A DNA stretch of 64,000 nucleotides, taken from assembly GCA_014529385.2 (NCBI GenBank), contig CM043957.1, positions 90,733,160 to 90,797,159 of the forward strand. The letters run 5' to 3'. A program made the position numbers and the translations under genes. Positions 22,792 to 36,694 of the stretch are shown piece by piece (the stretch's first letter is position 1; each line of letters begins with the position of its first letter). This DNA is from Adiantum capillus-veneris. Lineage: Eukaryota; Streptophyta; Polypodiopsida; Polypodiales; Pteridaceae. The notes under the pieces were generated by a model that did no database searches, was not told where the DNA came from, and saw only the letters and a program-made list of their open reading frames with translations.

Positions 22792-24478
22792 ATTCCTTTT
22801 AGTTGTTGAAAAGAGAACTTTCGAGCTAAACAAAGCTATGTTTAAGTAGCCAAGAAAGGACCTTTATTGAATGACTTTGATTGTAATGAAGCAAGATGGT
22901 CTTCATAGAAGTTTTAACCGATCAAGCTTCTTGTATTAGGGAGATTTTAGAATACCCTTCCCTTTGTTTATTTGTATGCAAGGTCAATGAGTTCTTCTAA
23001 GACATTTAAGAGACCAAACTTGTCAGATAGTGGAATGTTTTTCTAACACTATGTTGAGAAGAGTTTGTAAATCAAGAACGTAGGTTAATGAAGAATTCTG
23101 AGGCATATTTGATCAACCATACATTGTTGATACTTATGCTCAAAAATCTCTTGATGTCTTCTTGCTTCTTTTCTAAGGTAAGAAAGAATTCTTATACTGT
23201 CAAATTAAGACATGCAATAATGACATGAGTGACCTCTGTGAAGATGCAATTGGATGCATCTAAAATACACCTAAGCTTGTGGTTGTGGATTTTATATATG
23301 GAGAAGAGAATGGGTTGGGATTCCCAAGGGATGTAATCTCAACCTCGTCCAATTACAGTTAGAATTGGGTATTTAAGATGAAAAAACTCAACTATTGATC
23401 CTAGCTTTGGTAGAGGACCTGAGTAGTTTTTGGCATTTGAAAAGAGGCATTATTAGGGGCCTTGTCATGATCAAGGTAATGATACCCAATGGGGTCATAC
23501 TGAGAGCTTTTACACACAGATCTGAGCCAAAATAACACCCCATTTTTTTGCAAACTCTATGAGCACTGATCTGAATATCCCAAAAATAGAGAATTTCCCA
23601 TTCCATTAATAAATTGATAGCATAGCAGCTGGTGCTAACCAACTAGTCTCATGGACAAGCCTATGATATGGGATTTTGTCCATATCATGTGAGATATCTA
23701 ACTAATAATGAGAGCTATGTCATGTTTGAAATTTTCCTCCAGTTGGAGATTTTCTACTAATTATGTTAGGCAATTCAGTATGGCAACCAAGGCTAGGTGA
23801 GGGTTAAGGGGCTCGCTAGGTATATCGTTCAGCCCAAAAGAAACCGAGTTCTTGATGAATTTATCCTTAACAAACTTAGGATCCGTTGTCTAGATATACA
23901 ATCCCATGTTACCGAAGTCTACAAAAGTCCCAATGGTCCTTTCAAAACCAAGGATGCTTACAATCAAAGTTTAAAAAGTATTTTTTAGAGACAATTTATT
24001 CTTATTAGGTTCCAAGTACGTCAACCAATTCAAACATTGTCAAGAAGGAGATGATTACCAAACTTAATGTTGAAATCTTCTACAAAGATAATCTTAGGAG
24101 GGTACACATAAAAAATCTTGTTGAAAAGAAGCCAGTGTACATAGAGTAGTTTAGTTTGAGAAAACATCTTTCTTCTATATCTACCCACCATGATCTATAA
24201 GTGTTTAAAGGTCAAGTAAGTGCCTAATATGATGACTTCTACCTCCCCCTCCAGTAAAGCTCCTATAATTTCCTCTAAAAATGTTGGAATTAGAAGAGCA
24301 TAGAGTTCATAACTAAGTATACCAATTGCTAGGGGAGGTTAATGAGTTGAGTCTCTTTAGACATGGGGTAGCCTCCTCTCATTAATATATGGAATAATGA
24401 AACTTTGACCCCAGTGAAGCTACTATAAGAGGAAAAAAAAGATCCTAGTTCATTTGATTTTCTTTCTTCTTTAAGACT
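22792..24478. other. No gene recognised
   Basis: No family motif or transposon end is visible on either strand. The longest forward frame (23797-23988, 63 codons) has no recognisable features. Confidence 0.45.
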
Positions 24479-27400
24479 TCAAGCATCATAGTTTTTAAAT
24501 GCATGAAAGCAATGTGAGCTAGTATCACCATCTTGGCTCCCCCCCCCCCGGGCCCTGCAAAACCATGAGCATAAAAGGGAAAGATGGTATTTCGTAGGTT
24601 TGTCCAAGAAATAATAACTGCAAATGGTTGAGAATGAACCAGATTGCATGGTCAAACCACATAATAGTTGACTTGCAAGGAGCCTTGTTGTCCAAAAACT
24701 TACAAGCACATTTGATGTATGATCCCTATTACCTTGGATACTCTTAGAACAATATCAAGGAGTGTTCACTCATAGAATAGAGGTATGTCTAAAACTCCTT
24801 GATAGCCTCCAATACGGCAAGGCTCTGAGAAAAGATATTACCACTTTCTTTATACTATAGTTTTTGTAGGGTAGTCACAAAGGATGGATTAAGGTCACAC
24901 AATTTCTTGTGAGAGTTAGAAAGATTAGATTCATTTGAGGAGAAGAAGACCAACTCTTGAGTGTGAGATTTAGCAAGGATAGATAGCTAAAAGAGGCATG
25001 CAGATAACACTTTGTTTCCCTCAATGGAACTTTTATCCAATGCTACAAGAAGCTTAACCCAATCATGGAATGAAAGTACTTGAAGTAATGAAACATGTGA
25101 TTCTAAAGAAATCGAAGATATTTAAGCAATGAAATGTGTGATTCTAAAGCAATTGAAGATGAAATACATCTTCAAATGAATAAAGTTAAGTACGATGGTT
25201 GGACTTGATAGGATTTTATTTATAAATGAGGACATAATTACAATAGCTGGGCTCAATATGATAGCTTGGGTGCTAGCTTTCCCCCTCCTAGCCTGGGTTG
25301 TACACGACACAGATACTTGATAGTGAGTTATTGCTCCTACTTTCTCGCTTTTATGATATTTTTGCAAAGCCTCTAGACCTTCTTGGTATTTGATACTAAG
25401 TTTCTTCTCTACATTTGTGATGAACTATTCATTGATTTTTTTCTTTAAATCCATTGCTGATGAGTAGCCAATGAAACGTGCTCATAGGTTTGATATCATA
25501 GGGCCAAAGATCGTGGATCTATGAGTGAAGAATCCTGTATAGAACACCTCTTCAAAATTTTGCATGTAGTAGGAATGCAAAACAATACATGAGCATAAAA
25601 ACCATAAAAGACTTCATTTATAGGTTGTCCCAATAAATCGTGGCATAGCCCTTGGTTGACTTCAAGGAATGACATCCATGGGGCATTCATTTGCTCAGCC
25701 TAGTGGAATGTCTCTAAGCATGTCAGCATCATATTGGTAATCTTTAGGAACATGATATAATCATTGTCAGGAATCTGCTTGAACATCTCAATAGCATCTG
25801 CCAATGCCTTCACCATATAATCTTTTATTGGCTTGTAGGTGGACAGTGACACTCTTGGATAATTGAGACAAGTGGGATGGCTCTTCATTAGTATTCGGTA
25901 GCTTACCCAAATTTGTAATCGTGGGATGGGACATAATGTGGGATATTTCTTTATCTCTAGTGGGGCCTATACATAGAGTATTAGATACCTTGATGATGCT
26001 TAAGCCTCTTTCTCCAAAAGGAGTGTGCCTCTATGTTGTAAGCTTCTTGATCCTTGAGTAAACTTTCTTTCACTTTCAAGAGATCATACTTGATCAATGG
26101 ATAGAGAAGGTTTTTTTGGTGCCATGTGCCTTCAATTTTCTTTGGAGGTAGATTGGCTAATTTCACTGAATGCAATATCTACTCTTCCCATGCCATGGCT
26201 TCCTTCTATATCTCCTCTGTCTCTTGGGCTATATTTACCTTCAAAATTTTCTCAGCTTCCATGGATAAACTTGCTAGTGGCCCTACATGGTCCACTTCCA
26301 TTTCTAATGGGGATAATTTTGGCAAAGTAAACATCCCCCCATATCCTCCATACATTGCAAGAACTGTAAGGCCTCCATGTCTTCCATGGTTGGCTCTATT
26401 GTGTCTTCATTAATCGCTAGTCATTTTCCTTTGTTCATTTCCTATGGTTTTCGCACGTTTTCCTTTACTTGGGCTTGAGGTAGGCTTCCTCTTATTGGAT
26501 AAAGCCTAGTGAAAGCTCTTAGAACTACACTTGCTCTAGCTCTAGCTTTAGTTCTAAGTTTTTGGTTTTATTTTGCATACCTTAAAAATATTCATTTGTA
26601 CACTCTAATAACGTAAGGAAAGTGGGGTTGGTTGCCAACCTAATAAGAAGTTGATCTTGTCATGATTCTTCCTTTTTTAGTTGGTCTTCTACTACCTCTA
26701 ATTGCATCTTAACCATTGGGAATGTGCACTTGTGTTTAGAAAGGTTATTGTCATCTCTGTGGAGCATGTTCATGTGATTTTGCAGCTATGGAGAGCTAAT
26801 CTAGAACTTCAGCCATGTCTATTAACTCTTTATCTTGCCTCTCATTCTTGTTTCGCAATTTTTTCATCTCGACTATCATACTCTCATGCAAATTTCAATA
26901 TTCTTCAAGGAAGGCATCCTGCACTCCCAATCTTGCCAATGTTACCTTTAGGTCTAGCTATTTCTTTAGGATTTGGTCTTGGGGGGTGTTAATATTCATC
27001 TTTAATAGTTTTAGAAGTTGATGGCCCATGTTTGTATACTCCTCAAAGTTTTCTAGGGAAGCCACGGTGGCTTTTGTGGGCTCATCTTTGCTTTCTCCTT
27101 GGTTAACATCTCTCTAAGATTCCATTTGACCTTCTTCTTTGTGTTCGAGAAAGAGCTCACTTGGTGTAGCCAATCGAGACCTCTCTTGGCTGAGCTCTGA
27201 AAGGGTTACCTTTGCATCATATTGCAATGAGGTAGATACTTTTCCTTTCACCTTTGTGTATGATGTGGTTGTTGTCTTCTACAAAGGTGGTAGAGACTGA
27301 GTAGCAACTTTGGATGTTTGTGCTTTCTTCTTTGGAGAATCTTCTGTCTGAGTATCCTAAAGAGGCATATGGTTGCCTCAACTTTTGTTGTGCTCTTCTT

Positions 27401-27776
27401 TTTCTCAGCTTTATGCTCTACCTCAATTGTGTGAGATTCAGGGGGGCTTCCATTTTTGTTCCCTAAGGCTCTTTGTTATGTTTTGCCTCTTCTTCTTCAT
27501 AGATGCGGTTGAGCTATTCTTGGGGGTGTTCATCATGTCTAAACATAGTATTTTTAGTACTCAATTTTTTAGGGTTTGGTTGCCAAAATTCATCATAGTC
27601 ACCCTGAATACCCCTCTTGAGCTCATAGACTTGATGCTCCAATTTTTCGCAAGCAACTCTTCTATTTGAACAAGTGATGCTACTCTCTTTCTTTTCTGCT
27701 CTATATAATCAATCTTTTGCTTTACTTTGGCTTTTCTTCTTTTATCTTCTTCAGTGTTAAAAGGAGTCTGTTCCAT
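24479..27776 (-). pseudogene. Possible decayed minus-strand coding region, unrecognised
   Basis: From 27776 leftwards the minus strand shows long, charged, coil-like peptide fragments in shifting frames. Examples are an Arg/Lys/Glu-rich block at 27561-27776, a Ser/Thr/Lys-rich block near 27150-27350, and open pieces at 25981-26175, 25700-25888, 25496-25690 and 25122-25367. The composition and the way frames hand over suggest one old, frameshifted protein gene of several hundred residues rather than random frames. I do not recognise the family, and no transposon ends were found. It may be a gag-like or unknown plant protein. Confidence 0.3.
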
Positions 27777-28266
27777 TTTAGCAATCTCCTTTCTAAATCT
27801 TCATCCTTTTCTTCAAATTGATGGGATACTATGGTCTCTTCTTTGAGTTCCCTAACATGGAAGAGCTTTTTATGTGTGTACCTTGAGATTTCTGGCCTAA
27901 TTTTGGAATTCTATGTGGAATTGATAGATGATTTATGCTTAGAAAGAATATAAGAGCAAGTGTGAGAAAATATTGGTGCAAAAGGTGCAAGAAAGTGACT
28001 TCTTGGAATAGGCATGCCTATTTTAAAATCTTAAAAAAGTGAACAATTCGATTCTTAACTTCCCACGTGGTCTCCGGTCTAGTCAAGCGTTTTGATGGCC
28101 CTTGGGTTATCCCTTGCTACATGAATTGGTCCCTTGCCCCTAAGACCTTTGATTTGGCCTATCTATGTTTTGACACCCTTTTAATAATTAGTAGAGTTAG
28201 GGGTAGTTTAATCATGTATACGTTAGCCCCCTTATGCAATCTGGTGGTCATCTGGTGTGTATTTGG

Positions 28267-28490
28267 TGTTGGAATTAGGGTTGCACAGAAACGCACAGAG
28301 CTTGGAAAGACGAAGGAAGCTCAACGCACAATAGAGAGTGTATTACTTAGTGTGCAATGGAAAGATAGATATCCCTAGAGTGATGGGCATATATACAATG
28401 CACGGGGGCAAAAACCTCCTAAAGAGGGAAAAAATGTCCGAGCCATCCTAGTGTGTTCACACACATCACTACCACATGTATATGGTAACA
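28267..28490 (-). repeat. 3' LTR of a Ty1/copia element
   Basis: On the minus strand this 224-bp block begins TGTTACCATA and ends TTCCAACA, giving matched TGTT/AACA ends. It is preceded on that strand by the polypurine tract CAGGGGGGATT (about 28490-28500). This places it as the 3' LTR of the copia pol to its right. No 5' LTR is present. Confidence 0.75.
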
Positions 28491-31235
28491 AATCCCCCCT
28501 GGAGTGATGCGGTGAACGAGAGCTGGCACATGAGTAAAGGGAAGTGCCATGCCCTGAGGACATGATCAGTCCACAAAGGGGGGTAAGCCCAAAGCTTTGC
28601 AGAAAGATTTGAGCTTCTCACGAGACAATGCTTTGTGAAAAGATCTACAAGGTTGTCCTGTGTTGGCACATAAGCCAAGCTAACCTCTCTTGCTGAGAGC
28701 CTCTCCCTGACATAGTGGTAATGCACCTTAATGTGCTTTGTGCGAGCATGAAAAATTGGGTTTTTTGCAACTGGCGATGCGCTCTCACTGTCAATGTAGA
28801 TAGTGTTGGCACCCGGGGCGGTCACTTTTTAGAATGTGTATGCTATCACGTGAGTTAACCGGAGAGGATTATTAAAAGATCAAAATGTATCAAAATGTAT
28901 ACATACAGAGGGGGGTGGGGTTTTTTAAATAGGCACGTAGTGTAAATATAGTATGTATATTGAGGTATTATTAATAACCTCTTGAACGCACATGATATAG
29001 AAAGCTTTTGATAAGTGACCGCCCCGGATGTTGGCAGTGTCCTGTCCAACACCCAAATCAACCATAAGGCATCTGAGCCATACACACTCAACCGTAGCTG
29101 TGAAGACTACCATGTACTCAGCCTCCCAACTCGAAGTGGCCACAGTAGGTTGCTTCTTGCTCAACCATGATATACATGAACTGACAAGCATGAAACAAAA
29201 ACCACTTGTGGACACTCGCGTTTCAAAACAACCAACCCAATCTGTGTCCGAAAAAGCATGTAAGTCTAGCAGAAATGATCCCCCATTGGAATAAAACAAG
29301 CCAAGATGTAAAGTGCCACTAAGGTAGCAAAAAATCCTCTTGACAGTCCGCCAATGCTTAGACCCTGGGCTATGCATAAATCTGCTAACCTGTGAGACTG
29401 CAAACTGAATATCTGGCCTCGTGTTGCATACATAAATGAGGCATCCAATAGCAGTTTGGTAAAGAGTGACATCAGCAAGATCACCAACGTCATGAAGACT
29501 CAATTTTAAACCTGTTTCCATCGGAGTGGCAATAGGTTTGCAATCCTCAAGTCCAAAATTACATAGCAACGTCTCTATGTAACTTTTTTGACACAAGGCA
29601 ATACCACCATCACACTGCTTAAGCTGTATACCCAAGTAATGATGCAATAGCCCCAAATCTCTCATCTTGAAAGCAGCAGTCAAATCAGCCTTGAATTCAA
29701 CAATATGTCTCTCATTTCTTCCAGTGATCAGAAAATCATCTACATAAAGAACCACAATGAGAAGTACATCACCCTCACGCTTTACATACAATGTGCTTTT
29801 TGTTGGACTGTTACGAAAGCCTCGTTTGACCAAATGAGTGTCAGCTTTCTCATACCGAGCACGAGGAGATTGCTTCAACCCATACAAAGACTTCTTACAT
29901 CTGCACACTTTGTCCTCTTGCCCTTTCTTGACAAAACCACGAGGCTGCGTTACATAAACTTCCTCAAATATGTCACCATTCAAGAAAGCAGTAACAATGT
30001 CTGATTGATGTATATCCCAACCAAAATGAGCTGCCAATGCACATAGAAAACGCACAGTAGTCATACGACAAGTGGGAGCCATAATTTATGCCTTTTGCTA
30101 TGCATAACCCTTTGCAACAAGTCGAGCCTTATGTCGATCAATCTCACCATCCGGCTTGTGTTTCAACTTGTAAGCCCACTTTGTACCAATGGCCTTTTTA
30201 CCAGGAGGCAAATCACATAAATTCCATGTGTCATTTTCTATAAGTGCATCATATTTTGATTGCAGGGCAGCCATCCAATTTTCTGAATTCTGTGCTTCAT
30301 CAAAAGACAGAGGTTCCTCATTATCATGTAAGCTAGATACAATCAAAGCATAACAATCTGGTGCATAAGATGCATGACGAGAGCCTGAACAAGTACAACT
30401 AGACAAAGGTGCATCCAATTTACTATCACGCAATGTATGAACCAGCCATTTTGGTACCTCATCAAGTACATCATGTACATCTGCATCAGTAATAGGCTGA
30501 TCTGTAACATTCTCAAAAACCCCATAGACTGTACATTTGCCTCATTGGAATTTACATTCATATTTCCACCATTGAAAAAAGGCAACAAAGTGTCATAAAT
30601 GTCCTGTGAGCTTACATTACTGTCTCTCATACATGACAACAAGGGCTGAACGGAATCTTCCATAAACACTACATCCCGTGAAACCAGAATACTCTTTGTT
30701 TGAGGATGATACAATATGTAACCTTTGCTTTCAGCACTATAACCAACAAAAATACATTTGACAGCCTTATCATCCAATTTTATGTGTTGTGTTTGTGGCA
30801 CCAAAGCATATGCCAAACAACCAAAACACGCATGTGCTCAATAAAAGGCTTTCTATCATGCCATGCTTCGTAAGGATTCATAGACTGCAAAGATTCCGTA
30901 AGACACTTGTTTAGTACATAAGTGGCACACATGATGGCCTCAAGCCAAAAAGAATGCAACAAAGCTTGACTTTTGACCATACATCGTGCCATTTCCGTAA
31001 GTGATTTTCCTCTCAGCAACACCATTTTGCTGAGGTGTATAAGGCACTATACATTGGCCAGAAATGCATTAAATTCATGAGACATATAATCCCTCCCTTG
31101 ATCGGAACAGAGGGTGCCCATAGTACATTTTGAGACATTTTCAACCATAGCCAGAAATTGTTTGAAGCACATAAAAACTTTGGACTTCGGTTTAAGCAGA
31201 AGTACCCATGCATGCGTGGAGTAATCATCAATCAA
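28491..31235 (-). pseudogene. Ty1/copia polyprotein, 5'-truncated (integrase to RNase H)
   Basis: Minus-strand order: integrase core from 31235 (I-D-D-Y-S-T-H-A-W, S-D-Q-G-R-D-Y), a stretch with H-S-F-W-L-E-A, the K-C-I-F-V-G-Y-S block of the integrase C-terminus, and the reverse transcriptase with K-A-R-L-V-A-K-G. The RT continues through Q-S-D-I-V-T-A-F-L-N-G and the catalytic Y-V-D-D near 29740. RNase H has A-F-S-D-T-D-W and E-A-E-Y, ending at about 28580. There is no gag, protease or integrase N-terminus. The break at 31235 is abrupt. Stops and frameshifts occur at about 31020, 30430 and 30090. RNase H is also split by a MITE at 28812-29028. It is an inactive copy. Confidence 0.9.
28812..29028. 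mobile_element. 217-bp MITE in the copia RNase H
   Basis: The ends are inverted copies of CCGGGGCGGTCACTT. The insert is flanked by a perfect 8-bp duplication, TGTTGGCA (28804-28811 and 29029-29036). Removing the insert and one duplicate restores the copia reading frame. Eight-bp duplications suggest the hAT group. It has no coding capacity. Confidence 0.88.
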
Positions 31236-34200
31236 ATTCTGATTCTAAGTACATAGCTTCTTGAGTGGCTTGATTTGGATTGCATTCCTAGGGTTTTCAA
31301 GTTTTAAACTCTAAAATTTGATATTTTATAATTAAACCTAATGTTTAAAAAAAGCTCTAAAATTGTCTCGCATAAGGTTTGTTTGTTTGCTTAAAAGTAA
31401 TCATTTGAACTCCAAAAATCTGGTTAGATTGTGGAATTTTGGTTACTTCCAGAGTGGTTTTTTATAAGTAGATTTCTTGTCTCAACAACTTGATGAAGAT
31501 CTACTATATCTTGAAAAATTGATGAAGATTTTATGATCTCTTTTTTCTTTTCAATGTATAATAGGGAGCTTCATCCTTAAAAATCTAGACATAGTTTTAA
31601 TTTTTGATTGGAAAAGACTCATGATACCTTTGATTGATTATCAAAACTAGATTCATGATATTTGATTGCTTGATGATGCTGCCTTAATGAACAGACCCTG
31701 GACTCTCTTGATCGGAATGAATTTTGATCTTTAAGATAAGGTTTCCCCTTTGCTTGGATTGTTTCCTTTTATTCTCCTAGAATCTATATAGACTCTGAAA
31801 TGTTTGCTTTGGAATTTTGGTGTAATGTGGCTAGCATTATCTGTGTAATTTGGGAACACAAATGCATTTTTTACTAGCTTTAGATTCTTGATTTCGAGGT
31901 TTCTAAACCATCTTGATAGCTAGTCTCTAATGGTTGTTGGCTTAAGTGACTTTTGAATGCTTGAGGGATGGAATTCACTAGATTTCATTTGTTGTCAAGA
32001 AGGTGGTAAAATATTTTTTTAAAAATAGATATTTTTAAAGTAAAACAAAACTTTGAGCAGCTATTTAAATTTTTTGAAATATGGAAAGGAGGTGAAAGCC
32101 CTCTAAATGAATCAAAACCATTTAATATATTTTAAATTGGAATACTTGTGCACATATAGGACAATAGCTATTCTATTAATTTCTAAGTAAGACTTGGATA
32201 ACAAGTGATAGGTCCTTTGACACGTGTTATACATACCCAAGGATAAGAAAATATGTGTTTTTGTCTGTATGGATGCAGGTGAGAATTCTATGTTTGCTTG
32301 AAGAGGTTTAGGTTTTCTATTGTTTGAGCCTAAAGATGGTATTTCATGTATAGATTGGTTTCTTGCTTTGATCACTAGAATTATGCCTCATTTTGACCAT
32401 GTTGTAAACAAAAATAAAGGCATAATTTTGTTTTTTTGCAAGTCATCTTCCTAACATCTAAAGCCACTCATCCTTTGAAAAACGTGTTCTTCTGTGTATA
32501 AGTATTATCTTTTAAATTGAAACACAGACATCCTAAACACAAGGCCGTACTAGGAAATTGGGCTGGTTGGGATGGTGGCTTTGCATTGCTATAATGTCTT
32601 TGGTCTTTGATAGGCCACTATTGTGTATTTATTTTTGGTTGATAGGTGTTAGATGGTCTGGAATTTGACCTCCAATAGGAGTTTCTATTCACAGTCATTC
32701 TAGTCCTTTGACTTTGCTAGTTTCAAAAAATAGGAGCTATGAATTGTACTTACTTATATTTTATTTTGTATCTAATATGTAAGTCTTTTGTTTCAAGGAA
32801 ACACTGCTTATATTTATTTGAGCTATTCACTCAAAAGTTGTCCACACTTTTGTATACTAGCTAACAAAGCTTTGATACTCCTACTAGTGTACAATACTCA
32901 TAAAACATTGTCTAATACTATTTAAGTATCAGGTATTTCTTTGATGGTTCTCATATACATAATTATGCTATATTAACTATAGAAACTTGCATGGTCTAAG
33001 ACCTTATTATTATACTCTCATCAACATGATGAGGGAGTAGGCCCATATTTGATATGTCTACTACCTTAGCATTGATTATGGTGCCAAGGAAAAGGTGGGG
33101 AACCGCACGTGTGCACTGTTAGTTGTCATTTGAAATTTTTATTATTAACTTGTGGTTATCTTTCTATAAAGATAAATAAGAACACACATAGTATTAAGGG
33201 TGCTTTGCCTTGGAAAATACCATGACATAAACTTAGCATTTTTAAAAATTGGGATATCCCTTGAGACTTATGGCCCTGTAGGCTTGACAACTTGAAGGGT
33301 AGATGGGACTACCATTCATATTCTCTCCTCTCACAATCCTTATGGCCCTGTAGGCTTGACAACTTGAAGGGTAGATGGGACTACCATTCATACTTCATTG
33401 AGATATGCTAACCACCTTTGGTTTTTTCAAGTTGTTGAGAGCCTCATATAAACCTTACATGAGGGTAGTTTTTGACATATTTAAAAGAGGTGAGTTACCC
33501 GAAAGTTCCAATATACCTAGATCTACATCTAACTCCAAGTTGTAGATTTTTTCATTTAAGTTCCCAATCTTTAGTGACGATTGGATATCCTTAAAAAGCT
33601 TGTGTCACAAGGTAGCTCCTATGTTCCAAAATGCATTAATTTAGAAACTATCTGCTTCGGTAATTGGGGCACAAGCTTCAAAATTGTAAGTGTTTAGTAC
33701 TTGGATGTGATCTTCATGCCCACATTACCCTAAGGTTGAGTCAAACCCTCCCTTCTAAACCTTGGCTAAGGTTCAAAAGCCAAATTTTTTAGAAATAATC
33801 TAAGTTTTGGATAATTCAAGTGAGAGTATGACTACTATTGCTGTCTGTGTCTTCTTGCTGGGTTCTTCCATTTGTATCTCTCTTGTACGATGAGGTGGTG
33901 CAATTTTGATCATAGCTACGCATTTTCAAGTAAAATATTTTATATTTGACACAACATTCTCATGATATTGTGTAAATTTGAACACATTCATCTACATTTT
34001 GTTTTGGCTCATAACTCTAGAAGGTGCTATAGAGTGTTTCATGTGCCCACAACAAGCTACTCAAAATATATCGTATAAAATAGGTACACTTTTTCCAATT
34101 TGTTGAAATAGGGATTTTCTTACATGGAAATGTCTGTTAAGGTGTGGCCTATAGCTATAGCAAGTTTTAGTGCATTCTAGATCCTGTACCTATCACAAAA

Positions 34201-34299
34201 CATCACTTTAGTTTTGTAGGAAATTAGAGTAGCTGGTGTTTGACGCACACTTTTGAAATCATTACTTTGGAATATCAAGTTAGGGGTTTGTTGAGAGGT
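31236..34299. other. No gene recognised; contains a 53-bp direct repeat
   Basis: AT-rich sequence with many stops in all frames. The only structure I see is an exact repeat of about 53 bp beginning TTATGGCCCTGTAGGC at 33268 and 33340 (72 bp apart). Confidence 0.5.
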
Positions 34300-36346
34300 T
34301 TGCTACCTCTTGTAGCCTCCATGTACTAGTCGGGTCAGCTAACGGTCCCATAGATTGACATTTCATGTGCCTGTGGTTCTTGATTTGCTACCATTGATAT
34401 GGTGAGGCTTGACTGTTTTGTTTCCTTGGGCAATGTCCTTGAATACTTTCAATCACAGATAGACCATGTCCTTTGTTGTTGATTTTAAAATGTGTTTTTC
34501 TAAAGAATGCACCAACACAAGATCTCCACTTTTGAAGATTTTGGTCACTAGTTATGGATCAAAGAATTGTTTTTGTTTCCTCTTTTGAGCATAAATATGT
34601 GCAATGGTAGCAAGTCTTTGCTCGTATAATTTTTATATGTTTTCTAGTCTTTCCAACAACTTATGGCCTATCCACTTGAGTTATTTGGCAACTCTAAGTG
34701 TTGGAAAGGAAAACTCCATGGGTAGTATCACATCCTATCAATAGACTAGCTTGAAGGGTATTGCATTTAGAGTAGTTTGGTGTGAGACTATATAAATTCC
34801 ATGGGCCGTATCACATCCAATCCATAGACTAGATTAAGGGGTATTTCATATAAAGTAGTTTGATATGAGACTATATAAGCCCATAGAGTAGAATGTAGGT
34901 TCATTTTCCAATTTGTGCATCTAGAACTCCAAATTTTGGCAAGTACAAAGCTTAGAATTTTGTTTGTATTCTCTAGTCGACCATTAGCTTGAGGATGATA
35001 TGGTATAGATATATTATGGATAACCATAATTTCATCTAGCAAGCTCTATATCAACTCATTAAGAAAATCACTAGCACAATCACTTACAATCTCATGTGCC
35101 TGCTAGACATACATGTGCTTGCTCTAGAATTGGAATATATTCATCTTTGTTGGCACATAGTTCTAGCTATTGATCTTTTCCTTTTTTTTACAACGGTTTT
35201 CCAATCATCATGTAATTCACCACTTCAGTTTCTATTGCCCTTTGAAAATGTTTACTCATGTATTTATAAAAGCTCCTATTGCTTAAGTACTCTCCCAAAT
35301 ATTTTCTCCATTTGGGTATAATTGATATTTGGAACAAAGTAGCATGAGGTATAGATGTTTGTTTTTGCATAGAGGCCATTGTTCTACATAAGTGAAACAT
35401 CTCCTCTCATAGATGGCCAATATACTACTAATCATGTAAGCCTTCTCATGGTCTGGTCTTTTGTAAAATGGATTTTAGTTATTGTGGCATGAGCTTCATC
35501 TAAGTAGTTGGCATGTTCTTCTGGACTTATGCACAAAAGTAAACCTTCATTCTTGTTTTTCCTATATAATCTTCTTGCTAGCAATTGATACATCACAGAT
35601 TTCTCAATCAATTAAGGTGTTATAGGAAGAGGAAGTCTACTTGCACTATGGTAATCAATGTAGCTAGTTTTTTTTTTACCATCTAGGGATAATTTCTATG
35701 GAGAATAGATAAGCATCAAACAAATCATCATCAATTTCCTTGGGAGGTTTTCCAAAGGTGATCCTAAACAAGTGATCAGCACTTTGATGTATGTTGCCCT
35801 TATTAACAACCATTGTAAAATGAATTTCAGTAAGATGATGAACCATCTTACAATCCTACCCATAATACATGGCTTGTTGACTAGGTAAAGTAGTTTCTGA
35901 AAATCAAAGAACATAAATTTATTTCCAATAAGTAGTGTCTAAATTTTTTGACAACATAAGTCTTTCAAGGTCCTCTCTTTTTATTGTGTTGTAACTCTTC
36001 TCAGCTGCATGTAATTGCCTACTAGAGTATGAGATTGAAAAATCCATTGTGTCCTCTCCTAGTTGAGTTAGTATGCAACCAACTGAAAAATTGAAGGCAT
36101 CAATGTGCACATGGAATGTCCAGTCCAAAGCCTTCAATATTGGAGCAAATGACAAAGGTTGCATAATCTTTTGAAATGAATCTTCAAATTCTTTGGTCCA
36201 AACAAAGAGAGTGATCAAACCATACATGGGTTTGGAGATCATTACATACATGTAGATAAATCTCTAATAATATCCAAATGCCCCATGAAAGCTTGAAATT
36301 TTCTTACATTTGTGGGTCTACGAATTTTTTCAATGATCATAACTTT
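34300..36346 (-). pseudogene. Ty3/gypsy pol: RNase H and integrase part (element G3)
   Basis: The minus strand carries, in order, the end of RT (P-T-N-V-R-K-F-Q-A-F-M-G-H), RNase H (H-V-H-I-D-A, S-Y-S-S-R-Q-L-H-A-A-E-K) and a zinc-binding W-P-S-M-R segment near 35380. The integrase core end follows (Y-H-P-Q-A-N-G-R-L-E-N-T-N-K), with a G-D-L-V-L-V-H tail near 34550. Frames shift many times and an 83-bp tandem duplication (34710-34876) lies in the integrase. The N-terminal part of this pol is found at 47803-49100, on the other side of the TIR element. It is an old, inactive copy. Confidence 0.82.
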
Positions 36347-36381
36347 CATTAAGAAATTTTGGAGGTCATTTGGAGGGCCTT
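36347..36381 (+). repeat. Left terminal inverted repeat
   Basis: It begins CATTAAGAAATTTTGGAGG and ends GGAGGGCCTT. It is the inverse of 47768-47802 except for one base (C versus A at position 21 of the arm). Confidence 0.88.
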
Positions 36382-36694
36382 CTAAGAAAAATAGAATTTT
36401 GACTTTCTCTCTCTCTAGGTGTGGTAAAAGCAATTGTAAACTTGGAATAACCATTCAAAAAGTGCACTTACAAGTAGATTCTTGCCAGACTGTCATAACA
36501 ATCGTAATGATTGAAGAATAAATCGTTTTTAGTTGCATTTAATGAACGTCCTAGAATTGGAGGGAGTTTTCTTTACATGGAATGTATGACTAAAGGAAAT
36601 AGGACGTATCCTTCCAAACCTGCTCTCTCCTTACTCTCTCACTGTTTGTGCGCTGACCTTAAAGAAAACCTCCCTTTCTTGCCCTATTGCACAC

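Noticed and set aside
36360-36400. Continuation of the gypsy protein through the TIR
   Set aside because: The short frame across the inverted repeat looked like RT at first, but the same sequence is at the other end of the TIR element in inverse orientation, so it belongs to the element.
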